Assembly: GCA_021815535.1 (NCBI GenBank)
Contig: JAKAGL010000111.1
Span: forward strand, 1-7,765
Length of the DNA stretch: 7,765 bases
Source of the DNA: a bacterium
GTDB taxonomy: Bacteria > Nitrospinota_A > UBA7883 > JACRGQ01
Direction of reading: 5' to 3'
The first letter of the stretch is position 1; each line of letters starts with the position of its first letter. Both the position numbers and the translations under genes were made by a program. The notes beneath the pieces were generated by a model, which saw only the letters and a program-made list of their open reading frames with translations, did not search any database and was not told where the DNA came from. This document shows positions 6,294 to 7,765 of the stretch, piece by piece.

Positions 6294-6320
6294 ATAGGCG
6301 ACAGGAGTGTCGCCTCTACC
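6294..6320 (-). repeat. Palindromic repeat copy 4, inverted
   Basis: The same 27 bp unit on the opposite strand, 23/27 identical to copy 3. Its stem is GGCGAC/GTCGCC around the identical ACTCCT loop: a G-C pair in copy 3 is an A-T pair here, a compensating change that keeps the hairpin. Confidence 0.75.
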
Positions 6321-6321
6321 G

Positions 6322-6353
6322 AAAAAAAAGGGGGCCTGTTTTCACAGGCCCCC
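6322..6353 (-). terminator. Intrinsic terminator of the Thr-rich surface protein gene
   Basis: A nine-base perfect stem GGGGGCCTG/CAGGCCCCC (6330-6338 and 6345-6353) with a six-base loop. On the minus strand it is followed by eight T residues (6322-6329). It begins 16 bases past the stop at 6369. The plus strand has no T tract after the stem, so it serves the minus-strand gene, and it supports that gene over the long antisense frame. Confidence 0.9.
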
Positions 6354-6368
6354 AATGGATGCGAAAGG

Positions 6369-7757
6369 TTATCGGCGTTTCGGACCGTATTTTGGCGCCA
6401 TGCCGAACGCGCCGGTGTGCCACGGCTCCAGAGTGGTGTCTGGCGCCAATACGTCGACCGACCCGTCGGCATTCACCCGAACATCGCGTACGCGGAACCA
6501 CGCGCCCAAATCGATACCTTCACCGGTGGCGGTATAGGCAGGCGAGGTGTATGGCCCGTATACGTTGTTTCCCAGCTGTATGCTGACATCGTTGACGGTA
6601 TCGAGTGCACAACTGAAGTTGTTCATCGAGATGACATAATATCCGGTCGGCAAGGTGAGGGCAGTGAAGTGTTCCAACCCGCCGGAAGTATCATCCGTGG
6701 CCGAACCGTTTATATCCAGTCCCACATCGCAAATGCCGTCATTATTTATATCCTGCGCCTCTTCAAAGGTGAAGGTACTGGGATTGGTGCAGCCAAGTCC
6801 GTTGTGCCAGTCGACTTTCCATGTCCCCGCAGTCGTCGATGTGGGGGTTGTGGTGCTATAGAAGTTCACATGCAGGTCGGTGTAGCAGGCCAGCGAGCCG
6901 GTGATCGTACCCGCATGCGACACGGAGGTCACGGTCATAGTGCTTGCAGTCACACCGGTAGTGGTAGTGCTGGTGGTGACCGGCGGGGCCGCCGTATCAG
7001 GGTTCGGAACCGCGAAGGGGCATTCCTTGCCCATATCGAACGAGTTGGCGAAGTTTGTGGTATTGGTTCCATCGTTCACCGATACCGTGCCGTCTGCGTT
7101 AAACGTTACCGTGGTCGTGGTATTAAGCGTTATCTGCCCGGCATTCGTGGCGCCGGTGGCGTTCACAAAGTTGATGGGCGTCACGGTGGCTACCGTCACC
7201 GACGTTACGGCGCAAACACTGCTGGGAACGTAGGCGATGGAAACGGTGCCGCTGGGCGAAAGCGTGGTGTTGGTGCCGTCATCGGTTATAGCAATGGTGA
7301 AACCGGTATACGTAGCGCTGATGGAGCTTGCAACCCCCGCATTGGACCACGACTCGGCAAATGTGCCGCTGATGGTAGTGGTTATTGAAGTTCCGTTTAT
7401 AACCACCGAATTGCCGAAACCGGTGAAGGTGGTGGCATAGGTGTTGGTGTAATAGGTGCCGCCGGCGCTATGGCAATGGGAGTAGGCGGAGGCATGGGCG
7501 AATTCCTTCCGGCCCAGCTCGCCGCTCACCCGGCCTGCCATGTCGCCCCAGAAGAGCACGTCCAGCTCGGCGACGGTCGCGGCGTCGGCCGCGGACAGGT
7601 CGTCCGCCGACGCCGCCCCCTCCGGGATCTCGATGACCGGCCTGCTCATCACCTGCGTCGCCTGCTCGCGCAGCCACGCCTTCTCGTCCTCCGGCATCGG
7701 CCACGCGTCGAGGCTGAGCTCCGTGCAGCGCACGTGGTCCATCGGGAAATCGCTCAC
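6369..7757 (-). CDS. Thr/Ser/Gly-rich surface or secreted protein of unknown function, with anomalous N-terminus
   Basis: A 462-codon frame from a GTG at 7757; no in-frame stop lies between it and the right edge, so it may extend further. Residues about 97-462 look extracellular: long runs of Thr, Ser, Gly and Asn (TTTTVTF, TTSTTTTGVT), predicted beta strands, few charged residues, and cysteines spread at 182, 246, 291, 323, 343 and 383. DINNDGICDVGLD (336-348) resembles a calcium-binding DxNxDGxxD loop. A DGTNTT motif occurs twice (160-165, 229-234), which hints at duplicated strands. The family is not recognised. Residues 1 to about 85 are very different: acidic, Ala-rich, no signal peptide or lipobox, and coded almost wholly with G/C-ending codons. 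A surface protein should carry an export signal, so the real N-terminus may be missing and replaced at a join near 7500. The stop is followed by a strong terminator. Confidence 0.65.
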   Translation of the reverse strand: MSDFPMDHVRCTELSLDAWPMPEDEKAWLREQATQVMSRPVIEIPEGAASADDLSAADAATVAELDVLFWGDMAGRVSGELGRKEFAHASAYSHCHSAGGTYYTNTYATTFTGFGNSVVINGTSITTTISGTFAESWSNAGVASSISATYTGFTIAITDDGTNTTLSPSGTVSIAYVPSSVCAVTSVTVATVTPINFVNATGATNAGQITLNTTTTVTFNADGTVSVNDGTNTTNFANSFDMGKECPFAVPNPDTAAPPVTTSTTTTGVTASTMTVTSVSHAGTITGSLACYTDLHVNFYSTTTPTSTTAGTWKVDWHNGLGCTNPSTFTFEEAQDINNDGICDVGLDINGSATDDTSGGLEHFTALTLPTGYYVISMNNFSCALDTVNDVSIQLGNNVYGPYTSPAYTATGEGIDLGAWFRVRDVRVNADGSVDVLAPDTTLEPWHTGAFGMAPKYGPKRR

Positions 7758-7765
7758 GGCGCAGA
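7500..7765. other. High-GC segment at the right edge, possible foreign or chimeric DNA
   Basis: Counting by line, GC is 68% at 7501-7560, 82% at 7561-7620 and 70% at 7621-7740. The surface-protein gene just to the left is at 47-57% (7261-7440). On the minus strand, nearly every codon before the GAATTC at 7500-7505 ends in G or C, while CAT, TAT, AAT, GTT and ATA codons appear straight after it. The encoded stretch (about 85 residues, including MDHVRCTELSLDAWPMPEDE) reads like a genuine protein but matches no family I recognise. Confidence 0.6.

Noticed and set aside
6189..6320. Repeat cluster as a CRISPR array
   Set aside because: Units are palindromic, diverged, in both orientations and separated by irregular gaps of 3-18 bases, with no spacer-like sequences or cas genes.
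6417..7388. 323-codon plus-strand open frame opposite the surface-protein gene
   Set aside because: The translation is a Gly/Arg/His-rich shadow. The terminator at 6322-6353 and the calcium-loop-like motif favour the minus strand.

Overview
The window looks like a chromosomal piece of a Gram-negative (diderm) bacterium of moderate to high GC. The diderm call rests on an outer-membrane beta-barrel protein with a signal peptide and a C-terminal phenylalanine. The class I (CyaA-type) adenylate cyclase is best known from Gammaproteobacteria and also occurs in some deltaproteobacterial and Nitrospinota-like lineages. I cannot place the organism more precisely. No rRNA, tRNA, insertion sequence, CRISPR array or phage gene was seen.

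Layout, left to right. Positions 1-662 (minus strand, running off the left edge) encode a CheY-like receiver fused to TPR repeats. The receiver lacks the phospho-acceptor aspartate and most other active-site residues, so it is a pseudo-receiver. Just upstream of it on the same strand (689-2707) is a complete class I adenylate cyclase of 672 residues, missing the far C-terminal part of the E. coli enzyme. The two genes are 26 bp apart and probably form an operon, with a second candidate promoter inside the cyclase 3' end. An 18-codon ORF with its own ribosome binding site overlaps the cyclase start by ATGA and may be a translationally coupled leader peptide.

Divergent from the cyclase is a complete M16 zinc peptidase (2859-4142, plus). 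An extended -10 promoter ends six bases before its ATG, which suggests a leaderless mRNA. It converges, with nine bases between stops, on an unrecognised helical protein of 236 residues (4152-4862, minus). That gene is divergent from the outer-membrane barrel (5028-6173, plus), and their promoters appear to overlap.

Between the barrel gene and the last gene (6174-6368) lies a cluster of four related 26-27 bp palindromic repeats, followed by a strong intrinsic terminator for the minus-strand gene to the right. That gene (6369-7757, minus) encodes a Thr/Ser/Gly-rich, beta-rich, surface-type protein. Its first ~85 codons, from the right edge to about 7500, differ sharply in composition (about 70-80% GC, almost only G or C at third positions). 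They also carry no signal peptide. This suggests either an assembly chimera at the contig end or a recent fusion.

Functionally, the left half suggests a cAMP signalling unit with a phosphorylation-independent adaptor. The right half is envelope and surface functions. There is no direct evidence linking the two halves.
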